From: JACADW01 sp963747985
GTDB taxonomy: Bacteria > Acidobacteriota > UBA6911
Length of the DNA: 64,000 nucleotides
Assembly: GCA_963747985.1 (NCBI GenBank)
Contig: CAVVHG010000005.1
Location: forward strand, 62,001-126,000
Reading direction: 5' to 3'
A model generated the notes under the pieces. The model was not told where the DNA came from, did no database searches, and worked only from the letters and a program-made list of their open reading frames with translations. Within the stretch, counting starts at the first letter, position 1. The number at the start of each line of letters is the position of its first letter. Made by a program: the position numbers and the translations under genes. Shown piece by piece: positions 48,059 to 56,675 of the stretch.

Positions 48059-48343
48059 TCGCTCCAGCCATCGCAATGGACCGTTTTCGCCATGCCAGGA
48101 CCGCTGCAGAGACGGTGCCGTCTTCCTTAGCCTTTGCAGGACGTCTTTGATCGCCTTCAGTTCTGAGCAGGCCTGGCGCTCAACTGACGAACCAGCGGCT
48201 GACATGGCAGGACAAGGCCGACCAAGAAACAGAATCCTAGCGATCCCCTGTTAGAGAAGTGTTAACGATGCGCTAATTCCAGGTTGTTTCTACCCTTGAG
48301 AGGAAAATTGGGGGGCAAGAAGCGCGTTTAAGGGGCTGGTGCG

Positions 48344-48399
48344 AGGGTCAGATTCTGGCTAAATACCTTAGAATAAATCGGTTACCTCGGTCCGACCCC
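48344..48399. repeat. putative GGGTCAGA...CCGACCCC repeat
   Basis: GGGTCAGATTCTGG at the left and GGTCCGACCCC at the right, around an AT-rich centre. I believe related elements are common in environmental genomes. It overlaps the stop codon of the lipoprotein gene ending at 48382. Confidence 0.4.
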
Positions 48400-49431
48400 G
48401 ATTGGAGGCGCGGTGCGAACCGGGTAGGTGAGGCCGGCGAGTTTGGCCACGGTCGCTGCTACCTGAGATGAGGTCACCAACGGGACGGAGGACCGTTCGC
48501 CGAGCGACGCCACCTGAGGCCCCATCATCGCAATCCAGACATTCTCTGCACCGTCGATCTTCTCGCCGTGATCCTTCCACTCCGGCCCGTCACCGCGCCC
48601 GTGGTCCGTGGTGAACAGGAGGGAAACGCGGCCGGGACTGATCTGCTGGGCCGCTTCCCACAGAGTGCGGACAAAGCGGTCGGTGCGCTGCGTTGCCAGA
48701 AGGTACTGCCGGTAATTGCCTTCGTGCGCCCATTCGTCGGTCTCTCCGAGCATCACGTAAAGCAGACGGGGATGGTGGAGCCTGAGATGTTCCAGGGCGG
48801 CCTGGAATGAAAAGCTGTCGAACGGGTTGCCAAACCACGGGTCAGGCGTGTCGCGCTTCAGGTCATTGATGGCAGCCTGCCGCTCCGTGAGAATTCTGTC
48901 CGGGATCGGTTCTTCTCCGGCCACGATGTAGAGCCCGCTGCGCTCGCGGTTGAGGATGTAAGGCAGCCTGTCCCAGGTGCCGAAGGCGGCCACCCGTCCT
49001 TCGAAGGACGGTTGCCGGTTGATCCATTCGAGCACGTTCAGATTCGGGTTGGGGATCTTGCCGTTGCTGTTGATGCGGGGATCGGGCGCACCGGTCAGGA
49101 ATTCGTTGTAGCCCGGATACGAGAACTTCTTCCCGTTCGTGACCTGGGCGTCGCTTCCCTTCTCCCGGTTGCCAAATATCTGACCCTGCCTGGCTATGAC
49201 GGTCCAGAGAAAGGGCATCAGCGCTTCACGCCGGGCTTCGGCTGTGTCGCGGAGAAACTCCTGCCGCGTTTGGCCGTCCTTGCTGTCGATAAGCGCTTCC
49301 TGCGCGCCGCCGAAGACTTCCTGCCAGCGCACACCATCCTGCGTCACGAGAAGGACGATGGAGTCCGGCTGAGACGTGTGGCAGGCAACCAGGAAACAAA
49401 CAAGAAGCGACAGCAAAACGTATCGTTTCAT
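48382..49431 (-). CDS. alkaline-phosphatase-superfamily lipoprotein
   Basis: A 349-residue lipoprotein (lipobox FLVAC, lipidated Cys18). The mature domain has the superfamily metal site: IVLLVTQDGVRWQEVFGGA, with the first metal Asp, then LLYVMLGETDEWAH, and LLFTTDHGRGDGPEWKDHGE with Asp-His and the distal His. It should hydrolyse phosphate mono- or diesters at the outer leaflet; a sulfatase role is excluded by absence of CxPSR. ATG 49431 has GGAGG seven bases upstream. Nearness to the PiT genes suggests phosphorus scavenging. The C-terminal residues overlap a repeat, so the true tail may have been altered. Confidence 0.83.
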   Translation of the reverse strand: MKRYVLLSLLVCFLVACHTSQPDSIVLLVTQDGVRWQEVFGGAQEALIDSKDGQTRQEFLRDTAEARREALMPFLWTVIARQGQIFGNREKGSDAQVTNGKKFSYPGYNEFLTGAPDPRINSNGKIPNPNLNVLEWINRQPSFEGRVAAFGTWDRLPYILNRERSGLYIVAGEEPIPDRILTERQAAINDLKRDTPDPWFGNPFDSFSFQAALEHLRLHHPRLLYVMLGETDEWAHEGNYRQYLLATQRTDRFVRTLWEAAQQISPGRVSLLFTTDHGRGDGPEWKDHGEKIDGAENVWIAMMGPQVASLGERSSVPLVTSSQVAATVAKLAGLTYPVRTAPPIGVGPR

Positions 49432-49604
49432 CACTCATCCTCCGCTCGAGTCCGGCGGCCATTCTATCCTGTCACACCGGCTGAACCAACGATTGCCATT
49501 GAAAGCTGTCAGCCCCAAGCTCACCAATAACTGATGCCATAAGGGAGAGGGGGATAGTATGCTTTCCGGAATATGGCAATATCCAAACCACAGGAGAACG
49601 GCTT

Positions 49605-50525
49605 ATGAAACGGTCATACGGAGTCCTTTTTGCCACTCTGGCATTTTCGGTGTTCATGCTCGCTGCGGCCGGCAGTCTGCCGGCACAGCAGTCCGCCACG
49701 TCGCCGGCCGGATTCCCGGTCAAATGGGAAGAGCTGACAGCGCCGAACTTCGTCAAGGCGGCCGAGCTCTCAGGTGGAACGTGCATCATTCCGCTGGGGG
49801 TGATTGAGAAACACGGTCCTCACCTTCCGCTGGGAACGGACCTGATCGACGTCCGGGCAACGGTATTGCGGGCAGCCCAGAAGGAATACTCGATCATCTT
49901 TCCGGAATATTACTTCAGCCAGATCTTCGAGGCGAAACACCAGCCCGGGACCATCGCTTACGGTGAACGGCTGCTCTGGGACATGCTCCAGGCGACATGC
50001 GACGAAATCTCCCGCAACGGCATCAAGAAGATAATCCTGGTGAGCGGCCACGGCGGCAACAACAGCTTCCTGCCGTTTTTCTGCCAGGCACAACTGGCCA
50101 ACCGGAAGGACTACGCCGTGTACCTGTTCCAGCCTCCGAGCGATCCGGCGTTCGAGGCAGAGGTAGCCAGGATGCGCAAATCCAAGATGGAGGCGCATGC
50201 GGGAGAGGGGGAGACCTCCGCGATCCTGGCGGTCCGTCCCGACCTGGCACATCAGGAAGTTGCGACGACCCAATCGGGCGAGGACCTGAAGCGGCTCGAG
50301 TCGCTGAAGGGCGTCTACACGGGCATATGGTGGTACGCAAGCTTCCCCAACCACTACGCCGGGGAGGGAAAGTACGGCAGCCGCGAAATCGGGGAAAAGG
50401 AGCTGAACCACCAGGCGGAGCAACTGGTCAAGGTGATACGCGAGGTCAAAGCCGACAAGACGGTGCTCGAACTGCAGAAGCAGTTCTACGATGAATCGGC
50501 GCAGCCGCTGAAAACCAAACAATAG
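49605..50525 (+). CDS. exported creatininase-family hydrolase
   Basis: A 306-residue protein with a signal peptide (cleaved near LPAQQ) and a creatininase (PF02633) domain. Metal ligands are in PLGVIEKHGPHLPLGTD, LVSGHGGNNSF and AHAGEGETS. Family members hydrolyse creatinine, N-formyl-kynurenine-like or lactam substrates; exported versions are common in acidobacteria and have no firm substrate. The start has GGAGAACGG upstream. It stands alone, followed by a hairpin and gatE. Confidence 0.82.
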   Translation: MKRSYGVLFATLAFSVFMLAAAGSLPAQQSATSPAGFPVKWEELTAPNFVKAAELSGGTCIIPLGVIEKHGPHLPLGTDLIDVRATVLRAAQKEYSIIFPEYYFSQIFEAKHQPGTIAYGERLLWDMLQATCDEISRNGIKKIILVSGHGGNNSFLPFFCQAQLANRKDYAVYLFQPPSDPAFEAEVARMRKSKMEAHAGEGETSAILAVRPDLAHQEVATTQSGEDLKRLESLKGVYTGIWWYASFPNHYAGEGKYGSREIGEKELNHQAEQLVKVIREVKADKTVLELQKQFYDESAQPLKTKQ

Positions 50526-50538
50526 TGCTCCCTGCGAC

Positions 50539-50561
50539 GGCGCGGGCAGCGAGCCCGCGCC
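50539..50561 (+). terminator. GC hairpin after the creatininase-family gene
   Basis: GGCGCGGGC-AGCGA-GCCCGCGCC, a 9-bp perfect stem 14 bp past the stop, followed by only a short pyrimidine stretch. It separates the creatininase-family gene from gatE. Confidence 0.5.
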
Positions 50562-50582
50562 GCCCGTTCTCGCCTGATCCAC

Positions 50583-52559
50583 ATGATCGATTACTCTGAA
50601 ATAGGATTGATCGCCGGTCTCGAAGTCCACCAGCAGCTTCTCACGCCTACCAAGATGTTCTGCCGCTGCCCGGCCGGCCATTACACCGGCACGCACGACG
50701 GCGCCGTCCTGCGCCACATGCGCCCCACCCTCTCGGAACTCGGCGAGTACGATGGCTGCGCGTTGATGGAGTTCAAGACCAGAAAGAACATCATCTATCT
50801 CCTGCACGAGGAAAACGTCTGCACCTATGAGATGGACGACACGCCTCCCTTCCTCGTGAACCAGGAGGCTGTGAGCATCGCCGTTGAACAGTGCCTGATG
50901 CTTGGATGCGACATCGTCGACGAGGTGCACATCGCCCGCAAGCAGTACCTCGACGGCTCGATCCCGACCGGCTTCCAGAGGACAGCCATCGTCGGCGTCA
51001 ACGGCCGGCTTCCGTTCCGCGGTCGCGAACTGACGATCACTCAGGTCAGCGTGGAAGAAGACTCCTGCCGCGAGGTGTCCGACAAGGGCCACCTGATCGT
51101 CTGGCGCACAGACCGCCTCGGCATGCCCCTGATAGAAACGGTGACAGGAGCTGAGCTCCGGGCACCCGATGAGGTAGAGGAGGCCATCCTGCTCATCGGG
51201 CGTGTCTGCCGGTCCACAAGGCACGTCCGCACAGGTCTGGGTGCATCCCGGCAGGACGTGAACGTATCGGTCCGCGGCGGGCGGCGCGTCGAAATCAAAG
51301 GCGTCCCGAAAGCAGGATGGGCCCCGAGGCTCGTGCACGGCGAGGCGGTGCGGCAGGTGAACCTGCTGAAACTGCGGGACGAACTGCTCGCGCGCGGCTT
51401 TGGAGAGCCGGGCAGCATCGGGGTCGAAAGCGCCGATGTCACAGATGTTTTTGCCACCTCGGAACTCTCCTTCCTCCGGCGGGAAAAGTGGGAGAGATGG
51501 ATCAAGGAACAGGGGCGGCGTCCCGGCTTCGAATCGGGCGCAGGGCCGTTCTGCGTCCGGGCGGTGCGCCTGCGTGGCCTCGCAGGGACTCTCTCCTGGC
51601 CCACGCAACCCGAGCAGACGTTCGCCGCCGAACTCGCCGGCCGCGTGCGGGTCATAGCAGGCCTGGACCAGAGGCCGATCATGCTGCAGAACGAAAAATG
51701 GCCGGATTACCGTGGCGCGATCCAGGAACTGCGCAAGGTCCGGGCTCGTCTCCACTGTGAATCGGCAGACGCGGTCGTGGTCGTCTGGGGCCCGGAGGAA
51801 GACACCGTCACCGCGGCAGACGAGGTCCGCCTGCGCTACGTCGACGCGATCCGGGGCGTCCCCAATGAAACGCGCCAGCCTTTCCCGGACGGGACCACCG
51901 ATTTCGAACGAATCCTGCCGGGGCCGGATCGCATGTACCCGGACACGGATTCCCCCCCGACACGGATCACCCGGGAGCGCGTCGAAGGGCTGCGCGCCGG
52001 GCTGCCGGAGCCGCCGTGGGCGCGCGAAAAGCGTTACGCAGCAGCGGGAGTCTCCGTCCCGGTGATCCACTACCTGATCCGCCGTGGCGGCGCGGACACG
52101 GTCGACCGACTCGCGCGCGATGCCGGAGCCGACCTCAAAAAGGCCTGCTTCCTGTTCGGAGAAAAACTGGTCTACCTGCGGCGCGCCGGAGTGCCGGTAG
52201 ACGCCATTCCGTTCGAGCGTTGGGCGGAATTAGCCCGCCTCTTTGCGAAAACGCCCCTCCTCTGGGAGGCATGGGAATCGATCGTGCGCGGCGTGGCCTC
52301 GACGCCCACCAGGAACGTTTCTGACGTCGTAACAGCGCAGGGGCTCGGTCTCGAACCCTCCGGTTGGCGTGCTCGCATACCGGATTTCATCGAACGGGCG
52401 GAGGATCGGGCCTATTCAAAAGATCGCGGCCGCGTCTTCAGGATCGCGCTCGGCGACGCCATGGATACTCTGCGTGGCAAGGTACCGGCAGCGGAGGTGA
52501 GCGCCGGTCTCCGCAGGGCGCTCGAAGGAAAGGAGCAGATCCCTTGCAGGACGAAATGA
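50583..52559 (+). CDS. gatE: archaeal-type glutamyl-tRNA(Gln) amidotransferase subunit E
   Basis: A 658-residue GatE. The N-terminal GatB-like cradle is clear: IGLIAGLEVHQQLLTPTKMF, RPTLSELGEYDG, LDGSIPTGFQRTAIV, LPFRGRELTITQVSVEEDSC, DRLGMPLIETVT and TGLGASRQDVNVSVRGG. An AspRS-like insertion domain follows (around FCVRAVRLRGLAGTL), then a helical tail domain that contacts tRNA(Gln). GatE and GatD convert misacylated Glu-tRNA(Gln) to Gln-tRNA(Gln); GatE binds tRNA and phosphorylates it. GatDE is classically archaeal, and bacteria use GatCAB. The stop overlaps the gatD start. No strong Shine-Dalgarno precedes ATG 50583. Confidence 0.9.
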   Translation: MIDYSEIGLIAGLEVHQQLLTPTKMFCRCPAGHYTGTHDGAVLRHMRPTLSELGEYDGCALMEFKTRKNIIYLLHEENVCTYEMDDTPPFLVNQEAVSIAVEQCLMLGCDIVDEVHIARKQYLDGSIPTGFQRTAIVGVNGRLPFRGRELTITQVSVEEDSCREVSDKGHLIVWRTDRLGMPLIETVTGAELRAPDEVEEAILLIGRVCRSTRHVRTGLGASRQDVNVSVRGGRRVEIKGVPKAGWAPRLVHGEAVRQVNLLKLRDELLARGFGEPGSIGVESADVTDVFATSELSFLRREKWERWIKEQGRRPGFESGAGPFCVRAVRLRGLAGTLSWPTQPEQTFAAELAGRVRVIAGLDQRPIMLQNEKWPDYRGAIQELRKVRARLHCESADAVVVVWGPEEDTVTAADEVRLRYVDAIRGVPNETRQPFPDGTTDFERILPGPDRMYPDTDSPPTRITRERVEGLRAGLPEPPWAREKRYAAAGVSVPVIHYLIRRGGADTVDRLARDAGADLKKACFLFGEKLVYLRRAGVPVDAIPFERWAELARLFAKTPLLWEAWESIVRGVASTPTRNVSDVVTAQGLGLEPSGWRARIPDFIERAEDRAYSKDRGRVFRIALGDAMDTLRGKVPAAEVSAGLRRALEGKEQIPCRTK

Positions 52560-53929
52560 AGGGCTACCGGGGTCTCGCCCGCGCCAAGCTCGAAGAGCAT
52601 GGAGTGAAAGTCTGGAGCGAGGTGCAGGCCGTCAACGACGCCGGGAGCGTTTTCGAGGGAGTGATTCTCCCCCGGTCGGAGACCCTGGATGACGAGCACG
52701 TCGTCATCAAGATGCGGAACGGCTACAACGTCGGGATCCATGTCAGCCGCGTCGCAAGCATAACCAGCCTGGGCTACAAAGAGGCGATCTACAAGATCCC
52801 GGAGCGGGAGTTCCCCGCCCGGCCTGACCTGCCGAAAGTAACCCTGCTCGGAACCGGCGGTACGATAGCCTCCCGCCTGGATTACCGGACGGGCGCCGTC
52901 ATTCCCGCGTTCACCCCCGGCGAACTCTACGGCGCCGTACCCGAGCTCGCGGACATCTGCAACCTGACCACGAAGAAGCTGTTCGGGGTCTTCTCGGAGA
53001 ATATGGCGAAGGAGCAGTATATCGGGCTGGCGCGGGCCATCGGCAACGAGATCGAAGCGGGTGCAGACGGCATCGTCATCGGTCATGGAACCGACACGAT
53101 GGGACACACGGCGGCGATCCTTTCCTTCATGGTCCAGCAGTCGCCGGTTCCCATCGTCCTGGTCGGGTCGCAACGCTCGAGCGATCGCCCTTCGTCCGAC
53201 GCCGCTCTGAATCTCATCCACGCAGTGCGCTTCGCGGCTTTTGGCGACATCGCCGAGGTCATGATCTGCATGTTTGGCCCGACATCGGACCGGTACGGGC
53301 TGCTGCACCGCGGAACCCGCTGCCGCAAGATGCACAGCTCGTACCGCAGCACATTTCGCAGCATCGGAGACATTCCGCTCGCCATCGTGAGTCGCGAGAG
53401 CCTCAACTGCCTGCACAAGGACTACACGAAGCGCGACCGCTCCCGGCGCGTCAAGGTGGACGCGGTCTACGACGACCGGGTGACGATCCTCTATTACTAC
53501 CCCGGGATGCGCGCAGACCTGGTTGAGGCGCTGGTCGAGAAAGGATACCGCGGGATCGTCATCGCGGGCACCGGGCTGGGTCACGTAAACAAGCCTCTCT
53601 ACCCCGCGCTGAAGCGGGCCGTCGAGTCGGGAGTTCACGTGGTCATGACGGTTCAGACTCTTTGGGGCTACGCCCAGATGTATGTCTATGACACCGGGCG
53701 CGACCTCATGGACCTGGGCATCGTGCCGCTGGACAACATGCTGCCGGAAACGGCGTTGATGAAGCTCTCCTGGGTCCTGGCTCACACGGACGACCATGAG
53801 GAGGTCATGCGAATCATGCGCGACCCGATCGCGCATGAGATCACCGCCCGCGAGCCGCACAACGGTTACCTCATCATGCAGGGCGGCTTGCCCGAAACCG
53901 AGGAGTACATCGCGACCCACTGGAAATAG
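52544..53929 (+). CDS. gatD: archaeal-type glutamyl-tRNA(Gln) amidotransferase subunit D
   Basis: About 460 residues. The N-terminal GatD domain (GYRGLARAKLEEHGVKVWSE, VVIKMRNGYNVGIHV) precedes an asparaginase-like domain: LLGTGGTIASRLDYRTGAV with the nucleophilic Thr, IVIGHGTDTMGHTAA with Thr and Asp, and IVLVGSQRSSDRPSSDA. It produces ammonia from Gln or Asn for GatE. Two starts are possible. TTG 52544 has AAGGAG eight bases upstream; ATG 52556 overlaps the gatE stop (ATGA). The protein aligns by eye with archaeal GatD along its whole length, including FSENMAKEQYIGLARA and GTGLGHVNKPLYP. It is coupled to gatE. Confidence 0.9.
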   Translation: MQDEMKGYRGLARAKLEEHGVKVWSEVQAVNDAGSVFEGVILPRSETLDDEHVVIKMRNGYNVGIHVSRVASITSLGYKEAIYKIPEREFPARPDLPKVTLLGTGGTIASRLDYRTGAVIPAFTPGELYGAVPELADICNLTTKKLFGVFSENMAKEQYIGLARAIGNEIEAGADGIVIGHGTDTMGHTAAILSFMVQQSPVPIVLVGSQRSSDRPSSDAALNLIHAVRFAAFGDIAEVMICMFGPTSDRYGLLHRGTRCRKMHSSYRSTFRSIGDIPLAIVSRESLNCLHKDYTKRDRSRRVKVDAVYDDRVTILYYYPGMRADLVEALVEKGYRGIVIAGTGLGHVNKPLYPALKRAVESGVHVVMTVQTLWGYAQMYVYDTGRDLMDLGIVPLDNMLPETALMKLSWVLAHTDDHEEVMRIMRDPIAHEITAREPHNGYLIMQGGLPETEEYIATHWK

Positions 53930-53936
53930 CGCGAGC

Positions 53937-53990
53937 CTTCGGGATCGGTATCGGACCCGGTCCCGCAATCGCGATCGACTGCGAGCAAGG
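53937..53990. repeat. ATCGG-rich tract
   Basis: Iterated GGGATCGGTATCGGAC- and AATCGCGATCGAC-type words, similar to the tract at 18057-18152. It fills the gap between gatD and the next gene. Confidence 0.4.
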
Positions 53991-54001
53991 AATCGAGGAA
54001 T

Positions 54002-55735
54002 ATGAACGACTCCGCAAGAACGAGGCACGGTCGCCCGGTTCTTTCCGCGCGGATCCGGCCCTGGCCGCGCTTCATGGTGATCGGGGCTGGAGTGCTCGGG
54101 CTGTGCCTTGCCGCATTCGCGGCCGCGCCGGTTCAGGGGGGCTCACTGCCATCTCCGCTGTTTCCTGCGGACAATTGGTGGAACCTGGACATAAGCGCCG
54201 CTCCTGTCGATACGAATTCTGCGGCCTTCATCAATTTCATAAACAGCGGCTCGGTAAAGAGAATGCATCCCGACTGCGGCGGTGATGCGTCGCCGGGCAG
54301 TGCCGAAATCTATGGCTTCCCGTACATCGTGGTGGACGGCACGCAATCGAAGAAGAGCGTGAGCTTTCTTTACGCGGACGAGAGTGACGGCGTCGACCAC
54401 GCCACAGGCCAGAGCTATCCTTTCTACCCGATTCCGGACGAAGCCATCACGCAGCCTCATTGGATTGAGGGCGGATGGCCCGGAAATGTCGACCGTCGCG
54501 ATACTGACCGTCATATGCTCGTCGTCGATCGGGATAACCAGTACCTTTACGAACTGTGGAACGTCTTCTATGACGGCAGTCGCTGGCAGGCAGGCTCCGG
54601 AGCGTTCTTCGACATGAAGACGAACAACCGCCGCCCCGATGGCTGGACCTCGGCGGATGCCGCGGGGCTTGCGGTCCTCCCGGGACTCATGCGTTACGAC
54701 GAGGTCTACGGAACGGATGAGATCCGCCACGCCTTCCGCGTGACGGTGCGCGCGACAAACGGTTATGTCTACCCGGCATCGCACCGCGCCGGAACCAATC
54801 CGCTCGCTCTGCCCATGGGTGCCCGGCTCCGGCTCAAAGCGGGGACGGACATCTCCAAGTACGCACCCGAGGTCCAGAAGATTCTCAGGGCAATGAAGAA
54901 GTACGGCCTGATCGTGGCTGACAACGGCACGGATATGTACGTGAGCGGTACTTACGATACCCGGTGGAGCAACGACATCTTGAATCCGGCGTTCTTTTCA
55001 ATCACTGCAAGCGATTTCGAGATCATCAAGCTTGGCTATCAGCCTGCCGTGCAACCTTCGGATGCAACGTACTTTCCACATATCGCCGTGGGCGGCGGTT
55101 ACACGACCGTGTTCGCGCTGGCTAATACGGGCGCGACCCCGGCATCGGGCAGCCTTGCCCTTATGGATCAGCATGGAGCCCCCTTCGCGGTATCCATGGC
55201 CGGAGCCATCGGACCGGATCTCTCGCTGACGATCCCGTCCGGCGGAGTAACGATATTGACGGCCGCGGCGGTCAGTGCCGCTGACCCGACAAAGGCAGGA
55301 TGGGCGGTGCTGCGAAGCTCCGGTGGCAGTCTCGACGGTGTCGCCACCTTCCGCTATGCGACGGGCGGCTCACTGGCGGCCGCTGCGGGCGTGCTGGCCT
55401 CCCAGCCCACCGCTTCCGCCACCATCCCCGTGGACAACGACGACAGCCTGGAACGCTTTACCGGGGTCGCACTCGCCAACCCCGGCGACCAGGAGATTCG
55501 CGTACGGATCGACATCCTTGACTCAAACGGCAACGTGACTGAAACGGTCTCACCGGAAGCCCTCAATCCGCTGGGTGCCCGGATGCAGGTGGCCACGTTC
55601 CTCCATCAGCTGGCTCCGGCTACTCTGCGGTTTAGGGGCTCCATGGCGCTCACAACGGGAGGAAGCGGGCAATTTGTCGCGACGGCCCTCCTGCAGGATC
55701 GCGGCATGCTGTCGGCCATTCCCGTGGTCAGATAA
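54002..55735 (+). CDS. large secreted beta-rich protein, unknown function
   Basis: A 577-residue exported protein. A basic N-terminus and hydrophobic segment (residues 24-42) form the signal. The first domain (residues 45-330) contains FPADNWWNLDISAAPVDTNS, a His/Asp-rich patch (HPDCGGDASPG, VDHATGQSYPFYP) and WNVFYDGSRWQAGSGAFFD. I recognise it as a recurrent secreted domain but know no activity. Residues from 345 form repeated beta-sandwich segments (FPHIAVGGGYTTVFALANTG; FTGVALANPGDQEIRVRIDI), common in acidobacterial surface proteins. The start at 54002 lacks a strong Shine-Dalgarno. The next open frame continues in phase after its stop codon. Confidence 0.7.
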   Translation: MNDSARTRHGRPVLSARIRPWPRFMVIGAGVLGLCLAAFAAAPVQGGSLPSPLFPADNWWNLDISAAPVDTNSAAFINFINSGSVKRMHPDCGGDASPGSAEIYGFPYIVVDGTQSKKSVSFLYADESDGVDHATGQSYPFYPIPDEAITQPHWIEGGWPGNVDRRDTDRHMLVVDRDNQYLYELWNVFYDGSRWQAGSGAFFDMKTNNRRPDGWTSADAAGLAVLPGLMRYDEVYGTDEIRHAFRVTVRATNGYVYPASHRAGTNPLALPMGARLRLKAGTDISKYAPEVQKILRAMKKYGLIVADNGTDMYVSGTYDTRWSNDILNPAFFSITASDFEIIKLGYQPAVQPSDATYFPHIAVGGGYTTVFALANTGATPASGSLALMDQHGAPFAVSMAGAIGPDLSLTIPSGGVTILTAAAVSAADPTKAGWAVLRSSGGSLDGVATFRYATGGSLAAAAGVLASQPTASATIPVDNDDSLERFTGVALANPGDQEIRVRIDILDSNGNVTETVSPEALNPLGARMQVATFLHQLAPATLRFRGSMALTTGGSGQFVATALLQDRGMLSAIPVVR

Positions 55736-55948
55736 GTGCGCGCGTTTGTCCCAATCATCACCGCCGACTGGAAAGCAAGCAACGGCAATACCTGGACCGT
55801 ACCTCTCGGCGGCGGCTTTGGCAGGGTGATGAAACTGGGCTTCCAGCCCGTGAATGTCACGGCGCAGTTCTACGGCAAGGTGGTACGTCTCCCTGGTCCC
55901 ATCGGCAGCCTGTCACGCGTCACCGATCTCGTAGTCCCCATTGTTTGA
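55736..55948 (+). pseudogene. remnant of an outer-membrane transporter C-terminus
   Basis: A 70-codon open stretch immediately after, and in phase with, the stop of the preceding gene. It contains ITADWKASNGNTWTVPLGGG and FGRVMKLGFQPVNVTAQFYG, which I recognise as the near-C-terminal strands of an outer-membrane protein family that ends in a FLFPK-like motif. The expected last 15 residues are replaced by unrelated sequence, and nothing upstream encodes the rest. It is best read as a fragment, not a gene. The frame has no ribosome binding site; GTG 55736 is only the first codon. Confidence 0.5.
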
Positions 55949-56126
55949 ACCACACGAAGAAAACCTCGGCGCCGGGGGAGTCAGTCGTCAGGTACTGCCG
56001 AGGTAGGCGCCCTGCGGCGGACATGCCTCGCGGCTGTCGCGGTGATTCTCACTGGTGTTTCCTGTTGCTCTGGCGGTACGTTGGATAAAGAATGGCCGGT
56101 ATATCGACTGGATAGGGAGATCTAGC

Positions 56127-56603
56127 ATGGCCAACAAAGTCACGGGAAGTTTGATGAAGGCCGGCGTTCTCGTTGCGGCCTGCATCATCGTCGTACGAAT
56201 CATCCTGGAACAGTTCGGCGCACCTGAATCGGTCAACAATGTCTTCGGTGTTGCCTGGCTCTACCTTATCTTCCCGGTGCTCTTTGCACTGCGCATCGCC
56301 GCGAGCGGAGAGTCGAGGCCTTTCAAGACACTGTTTCAGACCCTGCTGCTTTTCGGCGTGTACACCCGCCTCATGGTCATGGCCACGTACATGCTGGCCT
56401 ACCTGCTCAAGTGGCAGGCGCCGCGATTCGGCGCGAAAATGGGCGGAAATGTCGGACCAGATGTGAGCGCACTCCAGGGCATTCTGGTCATTCCAGCGCG
56501 CAATGCCGTCATCTGGATCGTGATGGCCACGGCGGTGGGGATGATAATCGGCGGAATCGTTCTGTTTGCGAAGAGGAAATCGGCACCGCCCGCCCAGGCG
56601 TAG
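56127..56603 (+). CDS. four-TM membrane protein, unknown function
   Basis: A 158-residue integral membrane protein with hydrophobic segments around residues 10-25, 38-55, 70-90 and 130-150, and a basic C-terminal tail. The loop between TM3 and TM4 contains LLKWQAPRFGAKMGGNVGPD. I do not recognise a family. GGGAG lies 8 bases before ATG 56127. It is convergent with the UroD-family gene and separated from it by a strong hairpin. There are no operon partners. Confidence 0.65.
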   Translation: MANKVTGSLMKAGVLVAACIIVVRIILEQFGAPESVNNVFGVAWLYLIFPVLFALRIAASGESRPFKTLFQTLLLFGVYTRLMVMATYMLAYLLKWQAPRFGAKMGGNVGPDVSALQGILVIPARNAVIWIVMATAVGMIIGGIVLFAKRKSAPPAQA

Positions 56604-56646
56604 GACTTTCGGGACCCGAGTCCCTATCGAGATTCAAACAGGCATG

Positions 56647-56675
56647 GGTCCGGTCTGACACTAGCAGACCGGACC
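56647..56675. terminator. bidirectional terminator-like hairpin
   Basis: GGTCCGGTCTG-ACACTAG-CAGACCGGACC, an 11-bp perfect stem between convergent genes. Its right arm touches the stop codon of the minus-strand UroD-family gene. Confidence 0.6.

Noticed and set aside
49770..52070. 766-codon minus-strand frame opposite gatE
   Set aside because: High-GC antisense shadow. gatE on the plus strand has unmistakable conserved motifs along the whole stretch.
52412..54028. 538-codon minus-strand frame opposite gatD
   Set aside because: Shadow of gatD; no start signal and no protein-family motif.
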